A DNA stretch of 43,266 nt from Vulgatibacter sp035565615 (GCA_035565615.1 DATMSB010000095.1:1-43266), one strand, 5' to 3'. Shown: positions 26,277 through 34,828, counted from the stretch's first letter. A program made the numbers and translations. The notes: generated by a model not told the origin, from the sequence alone.

Positions 26277-27004
26277 GCGACACCTCCCGTGGGCTCCAGG
26301 CGGTTCGACTCCGGGAGCGGTGGCGCGAGCTCCGCCGCGAGCTTTCGGCGCGCGAGCTGGCTGCGCAGGATCGCGAGCCCCGCCATCAGGAAGAGGACCC
26401 CGAACGCGTTGATTCGCAGCGGTGTCACCATCGACGAGGCCACCGTCTGCGGGGTGGACTGGGTCTGGTGCAGCGAGTTCCACCACTTCACCGAGAAGTA
26501 GACGATGGGGACGTCCACGTAGGCGACGATGGTGGCGACCGCGCTCCAGGTGGCGCGCTTCACCGGATCCTCGACGAAGCGGCGCAGGGCGAGGATGCCC
26601 ACGAAGGCGAAGCAGAGCACGGCCGTGGTGGTGAGGCGGGGATCCCAGTCCCACCACACGCCCCACGTCGGCTTCGCCCAGATCGAGCCCTGGGCACAGA
26701 GGAGGAAGGAGAGGATCACCCCGATCTCGAGCCAGGCCTCGAGGCGCGCGTCCCACCTCCAGTCCTGCTTGAAGAGGACGAAGAGCGCACTGACGAAGGC
26801 GAAGGTCAGCGCGAGCATGGCGTTCCACGCGGTGGGAACGTGAACGTACATGATCCGCTGCACCTCGCCCATGTAGTGCTCGGGGGGCGCGACGAAGAGG
26901 CCGATGTACGAGCCGACCGCGAGGAGCGCGGCGGACGCGGCGAGGAGCGCGGCCGCGACCCGCGGGGCCCGGGGGGAAGGCTGGGGGAGCACGTCGAAAG
27001 CCAT
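26273..27004 (-). CDS. ccmC: Haem exporter membrane protein CcmC
   Basis: A 243-residue polytopic protein with six helices and the WWD signature 'WGVWWDWDPRLT' (residues 114-125). His55 ('MYVHVPTAW') and a His in 'LHQTQSTP' are the expected axial haem ligands. It loads haem onto CcmE. The ATG at 27004 has GAGGAG 5 nt upstream and begins 2 bp after the ccmB stop. Confidence 0.96.
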   Translation of the reverse strand: MAFDVLPQPSPRAPRVAAALLAASAALLAVGSYIGLFVAPPEHYMGEVQRIMYVHVPTAWNAMLALTFAFVSALFVLFKQDWRWDARLEAWLEIGVILSFLLCAQGSIWAKPTWGVWWDWDPRLTTTAVLCFAFVGILALRRFVEDPVKRATWSAVATIVAYVDVPIVYFSVKWWNSLHQTQSTPQTVASSMVTPLRINAFGVLFLMAGLAILRSQLARRKLAAELAPPLPESNRLEPTGGVA

Positions 27005-27006
27005 CT

Positions 27007-27786
27007 TCACTCCTCGATCACCGTGGAGAAGAGGAGGCCGCAGAGCGGCCAGTAGATTCCATTGAATGCCGCGAGGAGGAGCGCCCAGGCGCCGGCCTGG
27101 CCCATGGGATCCCCGAGGAGCAGGAGCGAGCTCGCCTTGACGGCCGCGAGGAGCACCGGCACCACCAGCGGAAAGAGCAGCAGCGGCAGGAGCACCTGCT
27201 GTGCGCGCACCTGCGACGCCATCCCGGCGTAGAGCGTGCCCGGTGCGGAGAGCGCGGCGCTGCCCAGGGCGAGGAGCCCCGCCAGCGCCGGCATCCGGGA
27301 GAGATCCGGGTCGTAGAGGACGACGAGGATCGGCAGCAGGCCGATGCCCACCAGGAGGAGCTGCAGCCAGTTGGCCAGCGCCTTGCCGTAGAAGAGCGAC
27401 ACCGGGCTCGCCGCCAGCAGGAGCAGCCCCTCGAGCGCCTTCTGCTCGCCCTCCGCGCGGAAGCTCTCCGCCAGCGCGAGGGTGGACGAGAAGAGCAGCG
27501 CCACCCAGAGGAAGCCGCCGGCGAAGCGGCGCAGGGAGGCGGCGTCGGGCCCCACCGCGAAGCTGAGCAGCAGGAGGGCGGTCGCGCCGAAGACCACGAC
27601 CGCCATGGCCTGGGCGCGGCTGCGCCACGACAGGAGGAGATCCTTGCGGAACGCGGCGAGGAGCTGGGCGGCGGGGCCGGCGCTCGGCTTTCCCCGGGGG
27701 CGGGTGGCCGCGACGCCGCGCGGTGCGGCGGGCCTCGCCTCGGCTGGCCCGGAGGCGCGATCGCGGGCGCGGAGGGGAGCGCTCAT
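27007..27786 (-). CDS. ccmB: Haem exporter ABC permease CcmB
   Basis: A 259-residue membrane protein with six predicted helices and CcmB features: 'FRKDLLLSWRSR' at the N-terminal side, 'FLWVALLFSSTLAL..SF..E.E..ALEGLLL' and 'LPLLLFPLVVPVLLAAVKA'. It has an extra basic/Pro-rich N-terminal stretch of about 40 residues before the usual start. It pairs with CcmA to release holo-CcmE. The ATG at 27786 overlaps the ccmA stop (ATGA). Confidence 0.93.
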   Translation of the reverse strand: MSAPLRARDRASGPAEARPAAPRGVAATRPRGKPSAGPAAQLLAAFRKDLLLSWRSRAQAMAVVVFGATALLLLSFAVGPDAASLRRFAGGFLWVALLFSSTLALAESFRAEGEQKALEGLLLLAASPVSLFYGKALANWLQLLLVGIGLLPILVVLYDPDLSRMPALAGLLALGSAALSAPGTLYAGMASQVRAQQVLLPLLLFPLVVPVLLAAVKASSLLLLGDPMGQAGAWALLLAAFNGIYWPLCGLLFSTVIEE

Positions 27787-28499
27787 ACCGCCTCCCTCGC
27801 CGCCTGCGCCGGATCGACCACTTCGAGGGGGAGCCTCGCCGCGTCGCCGCTCCAGGCGACCCGCCCCGCCTCGAGGACGACGCCGAGGTCGCCGACCTTC
27901 GCGCACTCCTCCAGGTGGTGCGACGCGACGAGAACCGTCCGCCCCTCCCCCAGCAGCCTGAGGATCAGCCGATCGACGAAGCGGAAGCCCGGCGGATCGA
28001 GCTGGGCGTAGGGCTCGTCAAGGAGGACGATGGAGGGCGACTGGAGGAGGAGCCTCGCGAAGGCGAGCCTGCGGCGCATCCCGGCGGAGTAGCCGTGGAT
28101 CGGGTCATCGGCGCGGTGGGCGAGGCCCACCTCCTCGAGCGGCGGCAGGAGGCTCTTCCGATCCGCCGGGATGCCGAGCATGCGCGCCGCCACCTGCAGG
28201 TTCTGCAGGGCGGAGAGCGAGTCGTAGGTGTAGGAGGCGTGGGCCAGCAGCCCCACCTGGCGGCGCAGCGTCTCGCGGTCGCGCAGGGCTTCCTCGCCGA
28301 AGACGCGCAAGGAGCCGCGGTCGGGGCGCAGGGCGCCGGCGAGCACGCGCAGGAGGGTGGACTTGCCCGAGCCGTTGCGGCCGGCCACGATCACCGCCTT
28401 GCCGGCGGGGATGTGGAGATCGACCCCTGCGAGCGCCCAGGCGCGGCCGAATCTTCGGCAGAGGCCCTTCGCCTCGATGGCCGGTGTCGATGCGTCCAT
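27783..28499 (-). CDS. ccmA: Haem exporter ATP-binding protein CcmA
   Basis: A 238-residue ABC ATPase with Walker A 'GRNGSGKS' (40-47), signature 'YSAGMRRRL', Walker B 'IVLLDEP' and the H-loop 'SHH'. It is first in the ccm operon. I chose the ATG at 28499 (MDASTP...); a GTG nine codons upstream is possible, and neither has a strong ribosome site. CcmA and CcmB use ATP to free haem-loaded CcmE from CcmC/D. Confidence 0.93.
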   Translation of the reverse strand: MDASTPAIEAKGLCRRFGRAWALAGVDLHIPAGKAVIVAGRNGSGKSTLLRVLAGALRPDRGSLRVFGEEALRDRETLRRQVGLLAHASYTYDSLSALQNLQVAARMLGIPADRKSLLPPLEEVGLAHRADDPIHGYSAGMRRRLAFARLLLQSPSIVLLDEPYAQLDPPGFRFVDRLILRLLGEGRTVLVASHHLEECAKVGDLGVVLEAGRVAWSGDAARLPLEVVDPAQAAREAV

Positions 28500-28557
28500 G
28501 GATTCTTTCGACGGCCTGGCCCTCACCGGACGAGCCGTCGTCGGACTTGGAGAACCG

Positions 28558-28589
28558 TCCGCTCGGGCCGAAACATCCGATCGGGCCGA
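28558..28589. repeat. Two direct repeats upstream of ccmA
   Basis: TCCGCTCGGGCCGA (28558-28571) and TCCGATCGGGCCGA (28576-28589) match at 13 of 14 bases with an 18-bp period, about 60-90 bp upstream of the ccmA start. They may be tandem regulator sites, but no promoter hexamers are obvious. Confidence 0.5.
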
Positions 28590-28671
28590 GATCCCGGCTG
28601 ATCTATCCGAAATCGCGCGGGATCGCCCCTGGAAATGGGGCCGGGCCGCCCCGGCGGGCCGCCGGCGGGCG

Positions 28672-28830
28672 GACGGCCCCCGCGCGACCGGGTGGCGCGG
28701 CTCCGGAGGGCGTGCGGGCCGCTGGGAGGGGGACGGCCCCTGGCGACGGGCCGACGCGGGCTTCGGTGCGCGCGCGGGCTGCTGGGGCGGGGACGGGGAA
28801 GGACCCCGCGACCGGGCCGGCGCGGGCCTC
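28672..28830. repeat. Degenerate 60-bp tandem repeat in the ccmA-exporter spacer
   Basis: About 2.6 imperfect copies with a 60-bp period, each beginning near GGACGG and containing GCGACCGGG...GCGCGG and GGGC(C/T)GCTGGG blocks (units at about 28672, 28732 and 28792). The spacer 28500-28891 between the divergent ccmA and exporter genes otherwise holds only the direct repeats and the palindrome described separately. Confidence 0.6.
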
Positions 28831-28853
28831 GCCCGACGATCGTTCGAACCCCG

Positions 28854-28880
28854 TTGACTTGTAAGTAAAGAGTTACTTAT
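28854..28880 (+). promoter_or_regulatory. Exporter promoter region with palindromic operator
   Basis: TTGACT (28854-28859) is a good -35. It is followed by a perfect palindrome TAAGTAA-AGAG-TTACTTA (28862-28879) covering the expected spacer and -10 region; ACTTAT (28875-28880) is the best, weak -10. The site is 12 bp before the adaptor ATG, so the transcript would have a very short leader. The layout is typical of repression by a TetR- or MarR-type dimer. Confidence 0.6.
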
Positions 28881-28891
28881 GGTCCTCGACC

Positions 28892-30085
28892 ATGAGCAAG
28901 GCGATCGGCCGCGCCGCGGAAGGCGTCACTCTCTCGGACGGGAGCCGGGCGCTCGCGTCGAGGCTCCTCGTCGTCGCGGCGCTCCTCTTCGTCCTCTTCC
29001 TGGCCGCGTTCCTCCTGTGGTGGAGACCTGCAGACGTTCGCGCCGCGTCCGTGACCCGCGGTGACGTCCGCCTCGAGGCGGCGGGCACGGCGACCATCGA
29101 GAGCGAGCGGACGATCCTGGTCGCCTCGACCGCCGGAGGTCGCCTCGAGTCGATCCGCTTCGGCGTGGGCGAGAGGATCCGCGCCGCCGACGAGGTGGCT
29201 CGCCTCGACGTGGACGAGCTGGAGCTCCAGCGCCGCGCCTCCGTCCTCGCCGAGCGCCGTGCCCGCGCGCTCCTGGCCAGGGGCGCCGCGGAGCTGGAGA
29301 GCGCGGTCTCCGCCGCGACGCTGGCGCGAAAGGCCCTCGAGAGGGCGGAGGTGCTCCACCGGCAGGGCGCGCTCTCGTCTACCGCCCTGGACGAGGCGCG
29401 AGCGGCCCGTGACGAGGGCGAGGCGAACCGGCGCGCCCTCGCCGCCGCGTTGGCGCAGGCGAGGGCCGAGCTGGAGTCCGCCGAGGAGGGCACGAGGCTC
29501 CTCGCCCACCGGATCGGCGAGGGCAGGCTGACGAGCCCCATCGACGGGATCGTCGTCCGGCGGCTCCGGGAGCCCGGCGACGTGGTTGCGCCGGGCCAGC
29601 CGGTGCTCGAGGTGGCCGCAACCGGCAAGATCTGGGCGAGCGCGTGGATCGACGAATCCGCCCTGCCTCACCTGCGGGTGGGCGCCCCCGCCCGGATCGT
29701 GCTCCGTTCGGTGCCCGACCGCGAGATCCTGGGTCGGGTCGACCGGATCGCGCCGCAGGCCGATCGCGAGACCCACGAACTCCTGGTCGACGTCGAGCTC
29801 CTCGAGGTCCCGGATCCCCTCGTCTTCGGGCAGCGGGCGGACGTCTTCATCGCGCTCCAGGAGAGCCGGGACGTGCTCCGGATCCCGCGTGGCTTCTGCC
29901 CCGAGGCGACCCGCTGCCTGGTCGAGCGGGAAGGGAGGATCGCGCTCGTGCCGATCGAGCTCGGCCTCGTCGGATCGGAGGCGATCGAGGTGAAGTCGGG
30001 GCTCGCCCTGGGCGAGATGGTCGTCCTATCGGAGGAAGGAGCGTCGAGGGAAATCGAAGGGCGGCGGGTGAGGCGGCGCCCGTGA
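28892..30085 (+). CDS. Periplasmic adaptor (membrane fusion) subunit of ABC exporter
   Basis: A 397-residue HlyD/MacA/DevB-type protein. It has an N-terminal membrane helix (about 26-45), a first lipoyl half ('GTATIESERTILVAS..GG.LESI.FGVGERI'), a long Ala/Leu/Glu/Arg-rich coiled-coil hairpin (about 105-205), the second lipoyl half ('TSPIDGIVVRRLREPGDVVAPGQPVLEV') and a beta-barrel region. It links the inner-membrane transporter to an outer-membrane channel or delivers substrate across the periplasm. The stop overlaps the permease GTG by 4 nt. No TolC-like gene is adjacent. Confidence 0.88.
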   Translation: MSKAIGRAAEGVTLSDGSRALASRLLVVAALLFVLFLAAFLLWWRPADVRAASVTRGDVRLEAAGTATIESERTILVASTAGGRLESIRFGVGERIRAADEVARLDVDELELQRRASVLAERRARALLARGAAELESAVSAATLARKALERAEVLHRQGALSSTALDEARAARDEGEANRRALAAALAQARAELESAEEGTRLLAHRIGEGRLTSPIDGIVVRRLREPGDVVAPGQPVLEVAATGKIWASAWIDESALPHLRVGAPARIVLRSVPDREILGRVDRIAPQADRETHELLVDVELLEVPDPLVFGQRADVFIALQESRDVLRIPRGFCPEATRCLVEREGRIALVPIELGLVGSEAIEVKSGLALGEMVVLSEEGASREIEGRRVRRRP

Positions 30086-31239
30086 ACCTGGCCTGGCGCG
30101 AGATCCGGCGGCAGAAGCTGCGGTTCGTGGGGACGGCGATCGGCCTGGGCCTGCTCTTCGCCGTCGTGCTCGCCATGGGCGGCATCTACAAGGGCATGGT
30201 CGAGGACGCGACACTCCTCATCGACTCGCTCGGCGCCGACTACTGGATCGTCCAACGCGGCACCCACGGCCCCTTCGCCGAGCGGTCGGTGATCCCCGCC
30301 TCGATCGAGCGGCGCGCCCGCTCGATCCCCGGCGTGAGCTGGGCCCGCAGCTTCAGCACCCTCACGGTGGAACGAAAGGTGGAGGGCAAGGACATCCGCC
30401 TCAGCCTCGTGGGGCTCGCGTGGCCGGACGATCCGGGCGACTGGCTGCGGCTCCGGGATGGACGACCGATCGCCGCCGGCCACGACGAGGCGATCGTCGA
30501 CGCCACCGCGGGGCTCGGGTTGGGCGATCGGATCCCCCTGGGCGACACGCGCTATCGCGTGGTGGGGATCGCGGAGGGGATGGTGAGCTCGGGCGGCGAC
30601 GCCCTCGCCTTCGTGACCCATTCGGACCTGCTGCGGATCTCCTCGTACGTCCCTCCGGAGGCCCGCCGTCTCGCCCGCGCCGCGGCCGGTGATCCTCGGG
30701 GCGTCGAGCGGGGGGAAGCGGAGGGGACCCAGGTCTCCGCCGTCCTCGTCCGGCTCGCGGAGGGCGCGGATCGCGGCCGCGTGGAGGCGATCCTCTCCTC
30801 CTGGGGCGACGTCTCCGCGTATCCCGCGAGCACCCAGAGGTCGTTCGTCCTCCTCGGCGTCGTGGACAAGGCCCGGCGCCAGATCGGCCTCTTCCGCATC
30901 ATCCTGGTGATCGTCTCGTCGATCGTGGTGTCACAGGTGGTGTACAACATGACCGCCGCGAAGACCCGGGAGATCGCGCTCCTCGAGCTGATGGGCGCGA
31001 GGACGCGGGTCGTCGTCGGCATGATCTTGCAGCAGTCGCTCCTCCTTACCGCGCTCGCCTACGGGGCGGCGCTGGGCACGGGCGCCCTGGTCTTCCCGGC
31101 CTTCCCGCGCCGGGTCGTGGTGGGCACCGAGGAGCTGATCTCCGCGGGCCTCGTCCTCGTCGCGATCGGCGTCGTCTCGAGCCTCGCCGCCATCCACCGC
31201 GCGCTTCGCACCTCTCCCACGACGATCCTCGCAGGATGA
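30082..31239 (+). CDS. ABC exporter permease (DevC/MacB-FtsX type)
   Basis: A 385-residue FtsX-like permease: one N-terminal helix (about 15-37), a large extracytoplasmic domain (about 40-260) including 'LGADYWIVQRGTHGPFAERS', then three C-terminal helices (about 265-380) with 'EIALLELMGAR' between them. The order and the unfused ATPase resemble DevC of the DevBCA glycolipid exporter more than the fused MacB. The substrate is unknown. GTG start at 30082, with a GTGA overlap with the adaptor. Confidence 0.86.
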   Translation: MNLAWREIRRQKLRFVGTAIGLGLLFAVVLAMGGIYKGMVEDATLLIDSLGADYWIVQRGTHGPFAERSVIPASIERRARSIPGVSWARSFSTLTVERKVEGKDIRLSLVGLAWPDDPGDWLRLRDGRPIAAGHDEAIVDATAGLGLGDRIPLGDTRYRVVGIAEGMVSSGGDALAFVTHSDLLRISSYVPPEARRLARAAAGDPRGVERGEAEGTQVSAVLVRLAEGADRGRVEAILSSWGDVSAYPASTQRSFVLLGVVDKARRQIGLFRIILVIVSSIVVSQVVYNMTAAKTREIALLELMGARTRVVVGMILQQSLLLTALAYGAALGTGALVFPAFPRRVVVGTEELISAGLVLVAIGVVSSLAAIHRALRTSPTTILAG

Positions 31240-31958
31240 GCATGGAGCCGATACGGGCCGTCGGCCTTCGCAAGACGTACGGCAGCGGGAACACGGAGGT
31301 GACGGCGCTTCGCGGCGTGTCGCTCTCCGTTCGCGAGGGAGAGGTCGTGGCGCTCCTCGGTCCGAGCGGCTCCGGCAAGTCGACCCTGCTGACCGCCCTG
31401 GGGCTGCTCAACCTCCCCGACGAGGGGGACATCTCCATCGCAGGGGAGCCGGTGATCCGGGGTGGAAGGGCGACCCGCGATCTCGCCGCCGTCCGACGCC
31501 GCCGGCTCGGGTTCGTCTTCCAGAAGTCGAACCTGATCCCCTTCCTGACCGCGATCGAGAACGTCCGCCTCGGCCTGGAGATCAACGATCTGCGAGGAGC
31601 GGGCGCGAGGCGCCGCGCGGCGGAGCTGCTCGAGTACCTGGGGATCGACGACCGGATGGGCAACTACCCAGAGCAGCTCTCGGGAGGCCAGCAGCAGCGC
31701 GTGGCCATCGCGCGCGCCCTCGCGGTCGATCCCCCCGTCCTCCTCGCGGACGAACCGACCGCGGCGCTCGACGGGAGCAGGAGCCGCAGCGTGATCCAGC
31801 TCTTCCGTCGCATCGCGAACGAGCGGGGGACCGCCGTGGTGGTCGTCACCCACGATCACCGTCTACTCGACGCGTTCGATACCTTGTACGAGATGGAGGA
31901 TGGCGCCCTGCGCGAGGTCCCGCACCGGCCGCCCGCTCGAGACGAGATCCCTTGGTGA
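31236..31958 (+). CDS. ABC exporter ATP-binding protein (LolD/MacB/DevA type)
   Basis: A 240-residue ATPase with Walker A 'GPSGSGKS' (42-49), Q-loop 'FVFQKSNLIPFLTAIENV', signature 'LSGGQQQR', Walker B 'VLLADEP' and the H-loop 'VVTHDH'. The 'LADEPTAALD' form is typical of the MacB/LolD/DevA group. It overlaps the permease stop by 4 nt (ATGA), completing a three-gene tripartite exporter. A 213-bp spacer follows in which I see no clear terminator. Confidence 0.92.
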   Translation: MSMEPIRAVGLRKTYGSGNTEVTALRGVSLSVREGEVVALLGPSGSGKSTLLTALGLLNLPDEGDISIAGEPVIRGGRATRDLAAVRRRRLGFVFQKSNLIPFLTAIENVRLGLEINDLRGAGARRRAAELLEYLGIDDRMGNYPEQLSGGQQQRVAIARALAVDPPVLLADEPTAALDGSRSRSVIQLFRRIANERGTAVVVVTHDHRLLDAFDTLYEMEDGALREVPHRPPARDEIPW

Positions 31959-32171
31959 GGATGAGGCCCTCCCGGACCGCCTCGGACCCCGCGACGGTCT
32001 TCCTGCGGCCGGCGCCGGGGGGCGCGCCCGGCACGCCCGAGGCGTCGAAGGCGGCGCTGCTCCGGCGCCTCTCGCCTCGACGAGCCGGCGGCCGAAAGCG
32101 GGGATCGCCCGCAGCCGCGAATCCTTTTCCGTCCGCCCCGGCTCCAACCGGAGTGGAGACGGGAGCGGACG

Positions 32172-32426
32172 ATGGTGAGGCCTGACGACGAGACGGGCGC
32201 GCGGGAGCCGGGGCCCTTCCGGCGCGCCCTCCGGCGCTGGTCGGCCCGCGACTTCGCTCGGGCGATCCTCGTCATGGCGGTGGGGGCCGTCGCGATGATC
32301 GGGCTGGGGAAGCTGTACGGGTCCTTCGTGGGAGGGACCTGCACCGCGCTGTGCAGGCCCCACGTCTCGGGGCCCTACGGGGCCGCCGCCGGGCTCCTCG
32401 TCTACATCTTCCAAAAGTTCGATTGA
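32172..32426 (+). CDS. Small membrane protein, unknown function
   Basis: An 84-residue frame with GGAG 6 nt before the ATG. It has a charged N-terminal 30 residues, a hydrophobic helix (about 31-53) and a second weaker hydrophobic segment at the C-terminus. Two Cys (CTALC, about residues 57-61) lie in the loop between them. I do not recognise a family. It stands alone between the exporter and the benzoyl-CoA operon, ending about 100 bp before that promoter. Confidence 0.5.
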   Translation: MVRPDDETGAREPGPFRRALRRWSARDFARAILVMAVGAVAMIGLGKLYGSFVGGTCTALCRPHVSGPYGAAAGLLVYIFQKFD

Positions 32427-32523
32427 GCGCGCGCTCGGCGCCGGAGCGGGGGAAGCACGCCTGCCCCGGGCGACGACGCAGCGCGGCGCCCACCGTCGGG
32501 GGAGGCCTGCTGTACGACCGGGC

Positions 32524-32568
32524 TTGACACATCCGCGCGGCTTCGAATTTAGTAAACGAACGTTCGTT
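32524..32568 (+). promoter_or_regulatory. Promoter and palindromic operator of the benzoyl-CoA operon
   Basis: TTGACA (32524-32529, perfect -35) and TTTAGT (32548-32553) are separated by 18 bp. The perfect 14-bp palindrome AACGAACGTTCGTT (32555-32568) lies right over the predicted transcription start, 32 bp before the had ATG. This position suits repression by the TetR-family protein encoded inside the operon (inference). Confidence 0.7.
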
Positions 32569-32600
32569 CAAGAAAAGCTCCATCGGAAGCGAGGCTGCGC

Positions 32601-33662
32601 ATGCCGATCACCGCCAGATCCTGGTTCCTCGTCGAGCCGAGGGCACCGCTGCAGGAGCACGAGTGGGAGCTTGCCGATCCGGCGCCGACCGAGGCGGTGA
32701 TCGAGGTCTGGGGGAACGGGGTGTGCCACACGGACCTCGGCTTCGCCGACGGTGACGTGCGCCCCAACCGCGCCCTGCCCCTGGTGCTCGGGCACGAGGC
32801 GGTGGGCAGGGTGGTGGCGGCGGGGTCGGCCTTCACCGGGCTCACCGGCAGGATCGTGGTCGTGCCGGCCGTGCTGCCGTGCGGCGAGTGCGAGCTCTGC
32901 GAGAGCGGCCACGGCAACGCGTGCCCGAAGCAGAAGATGCCGGGCAACGACATCGACGGCGCGTTCTCCACCCACATGCTGGTGCCTGCGCGCGCCCTGC
33001 AGGTCGTCGAGCGACCCGGCGACGTGGACGTCCGCCTCTACGGCGTGGTGGCCGACGCGGTCTCCACCGCCTATCAGACCGCGATGCGGGCGCAGGTGGA
33101 GGCCGGAGACCTCGTCGTCGTCGTGGGGGCCGGCGGGGTGGGCGGCTTCGCCATCCAGGTCGCCGCGGCCCTCGGCGCCAAGGTCGTGGCCCTCGACGTG
33201 AGTGAACCGCGCCTCGAGCTGATGGCCCGCCACGGCGCCGCGGCGACCGTGCACACAGCGGGCAAGGATCTCCGCGCGATCCGCGGCGAGGTCCAGCGCC
33301 ACGCGAGGGAGTGGGGGATCGAGCCCTGGCGCACGAAGATCCTCGAGTGCTCCGGGCAGCCCGCCGCACAGGAGGCGGCGTTCGCCCTGATCGGGCGCCG
33401 CTCGGTGATGGTGCAGGTCGGCTTCACCTCGGCGAAGACGAACGTGCGTCTGTCGAACCTGATGGCGTTCGACGCCACCATCCACGGGAGCTGGGGCTGC
33501 CCGCCCCATCACTACGCCGCGGTCTTCGACCTGATCGCGCGTGGCGAGATCGCCCTCGCTCCCTTCGTCGAGATCCGCCCGATGCGCGAGGTAGACGCCG
33601 TCCTGGGCGAGATGCGTGCTCACCAACTGTCGCGCCGCGTCGTGCTCGATCCGAGGCTCTAG
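32601..33662 (+). CDS. had: 6-hydroxycyclohex-1-ene-1-carbonyl-CoA dehydrogenase
   Basis: A 353-residue zinc-dependent medium-chain alcohol dehydrogenase. The catalytic-zinc ligands are Cys42 ('GVCHTDLG') and His65-Glu66 ('GHEAVG'); four structural-zinc cysteines are at 94, 97, 100 and 108; the Rossmann motif 'GAGGVGG' (176-182) is followed by an Asp at 199 that favours NAD. It oxidises 6-hydroxycyclohexene-carbonyl-CoA to the 6-oxo compound in anaerobic benzoyl-CoA breakdown. The specific assignment comes from its match to the Had-type sequence ('PAVLPCGECELCESGHGNACPKQKMPGNDIDG' region) and from the adjacent oah and dch genes. First gene of the operon, with GAGG 6 nt before the ATG. Confidence 0.92.
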   Translation: MPITARSWFLVEPRAPLQEHEWELADPAPTEAVIEVWGNGVCHTDLGFADGDVRPNRALPLVLGHEAVGRVVAAGSAFTGLTGRIVVVPAVLPCGECELCESGHGNACPKQKMPGNDIDGAFSTHMLVPARALQVVERPGDVDVRLYGVVADAVSTAYQTAMRAQVEAGDLVVVVGAGGVGGFAIQVAAALGAKVVALDVSEPRLELMARHGAAATVHTAGKDLRAIRGEVQRHAREWGIEPWRTKILECSGQPAAQEAAFALIGRRSVMVQVGFTSAKTNVRLSNLMAFDATIHGSWGCPPHHYAAVFDLIARGEIALAPFVEIRPMREVDAVLGEMRAHQLSRRVVLDPRL

Positions 33663-33700
33663 CGCGCGAGCGACCACACGAGAGATCGGAGATTGATCCC

Positions 33701-34828
33701 ATGCCTGCTGTCGATCTGAAGAGTCACGAGCTGGTCCCCTCGGTGACGTTCGAGAAGATTCGCTACGAGACGCGACCCGTCCTCGACCATGCGGGCGACG
33801 AGGTCGATGGCCTGCACCAGGTCTGGATCTCGCTGGACAACCCGAAGCAGCTCAACAGCTACACGACCGAGATGGTCAAGGAGGTCATCCTCGCCTTCCG
33901 GCGCGCGAGCTTCGATCGCCGCGCCGTCGCCGTGGTGTTCACGGGGACCGGCGACAAGGCGTTCTGTACCGGCGGAAACACCGAAGAGTACGCCACCTAC
34001 TACGCCGGTCGCCCGCTCGAGTACGCACAGTACATGCGGCTGTTCAACGACATGGTCACGAACATCCTGCTCTGCGACAAGCCGGTCATCTGCCGCGTGA
34101 ACGGCATGCGCATCGCCGGCGGGCAGGAGATCGGCATGGCGTGCGACTTCACGGTCGCCGGCGACCACGCGCGCTTCGGGCAGGCCGGACCCAAGCACGG
34201 CTCCGCCCCAGACGGCGGGAGCACCGACTTCCTCGATCTGTTCATCGGCGTCGGCCGCGCGCCGGAGTCGCTGGTCCTGTGCGAGCCGTGGTCGGCGCAC
34301 AAGGCGTATGCCTTCGGCCTGGTCAACGAGATCGTGCCCGTCTACCGCAGGCAGGACGGCGCGTTCATCGCCAACCCGTTCGTCGTCACCGATCGCCACC
34401 TCGACGAGCTCGGCCGCGTGGTCCTCGGAGACTTCAAGGAGGGCGCCGAGCGGGAGCAGGCCAAGGTGGTCGCGGCGGAGTGCACCGTCGATCTGTCTCG
34501 GCTCGACGCGGCGGTGAATCGCATGGTGACCAGGCTGCTCTACCTGTTCCCCGACTGCACCCGAAAGACCCTCGAGAGCTTCCGCAAGAAGAAGCTGGAG
34601 ACATGGCAGCGCAACTGCGAGACCAACCGAAGCTGGCTGTCGCTCAACATGAACACCGAGGCGATGGCAGGCTTCTCGGCCTTTCAGTTCGCCGAGGGCA
34701 GGGAACGCGAGATCGACTTCGTGGCCCTGCGCCGCCGCCTCGCCGAGGGCGCCCGCTTCGACAAGGCCCTCGTCGAATCGGTGCTGCCGGAGTCGGCGCG
34801 CGCCGCCTTCGGGAGGGTGTTCGAGTGA
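33701..34828 (+). CDS. oah: 6-oxocyclohex-1-ene-1-carbonyl-CoA hydrolase (ring-opening)
   Basis: A 375-residue crotonase-superfamily enzyme, much longer than normal crotonases (about 260) and matching the usual Oah length of about 375. It adds water and hydrolytically opens the ring to give 3-hydroxypimeloyl-CoA. Oxyanion-hole regions are 'AFCTGGN' (87-93) and 'GMRIAGGQE' (135-143); 'GQAGPKHGSAPDGGSTDFL' is characteristic of the family. The C-terminal extension with 'KKKLETWQRNCETNRSWL' is also family-like. It begins 38 bp after had and its stop overlaps the dch GTG by 4 nt. Confidence 0.95.
   Translation: MPAVDLKSHELVPSVTFEKIRYETRPVLDHAGDEVDGLHQVWISLDNPKQLNSYTTEMVKEVILAFRRASFDRRAVAVVFTGTGDKAFCTGGNTEEYATYYAGRPLEYAQYMRLFNDMVTNILLCDKPVICRVNGMRIAGGQEIGMACDFTVAGDHARFGQAGPKHGSAPDGGSTDFLDLFIGVGRAPESLVLCEPWSAHKAYAFGLVNEIVPVYRRQDGAFIANPFVVTDRHLDELGRVVLGDFKEGAEREQAKVVAAECTVDLSRLDAAVNRMVTRLLYLFPDCTRKTLESFRKKKLETWQRNCETNRSWLSLNMNTEAMAGFSAFQFAEGREREIDFVALRRRLAEGARFDKALVESVLPESARAAFGRVFE

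Noticed and set aside
28498..28857. A plus-strand frame of 119 codons starting at the CCATGG shared with the ccmA start
   Set aside because: No ribosome site, Gly/Arg-rich low complexity, and the periodicity is explained by the DNA-level 60-bp repeats.
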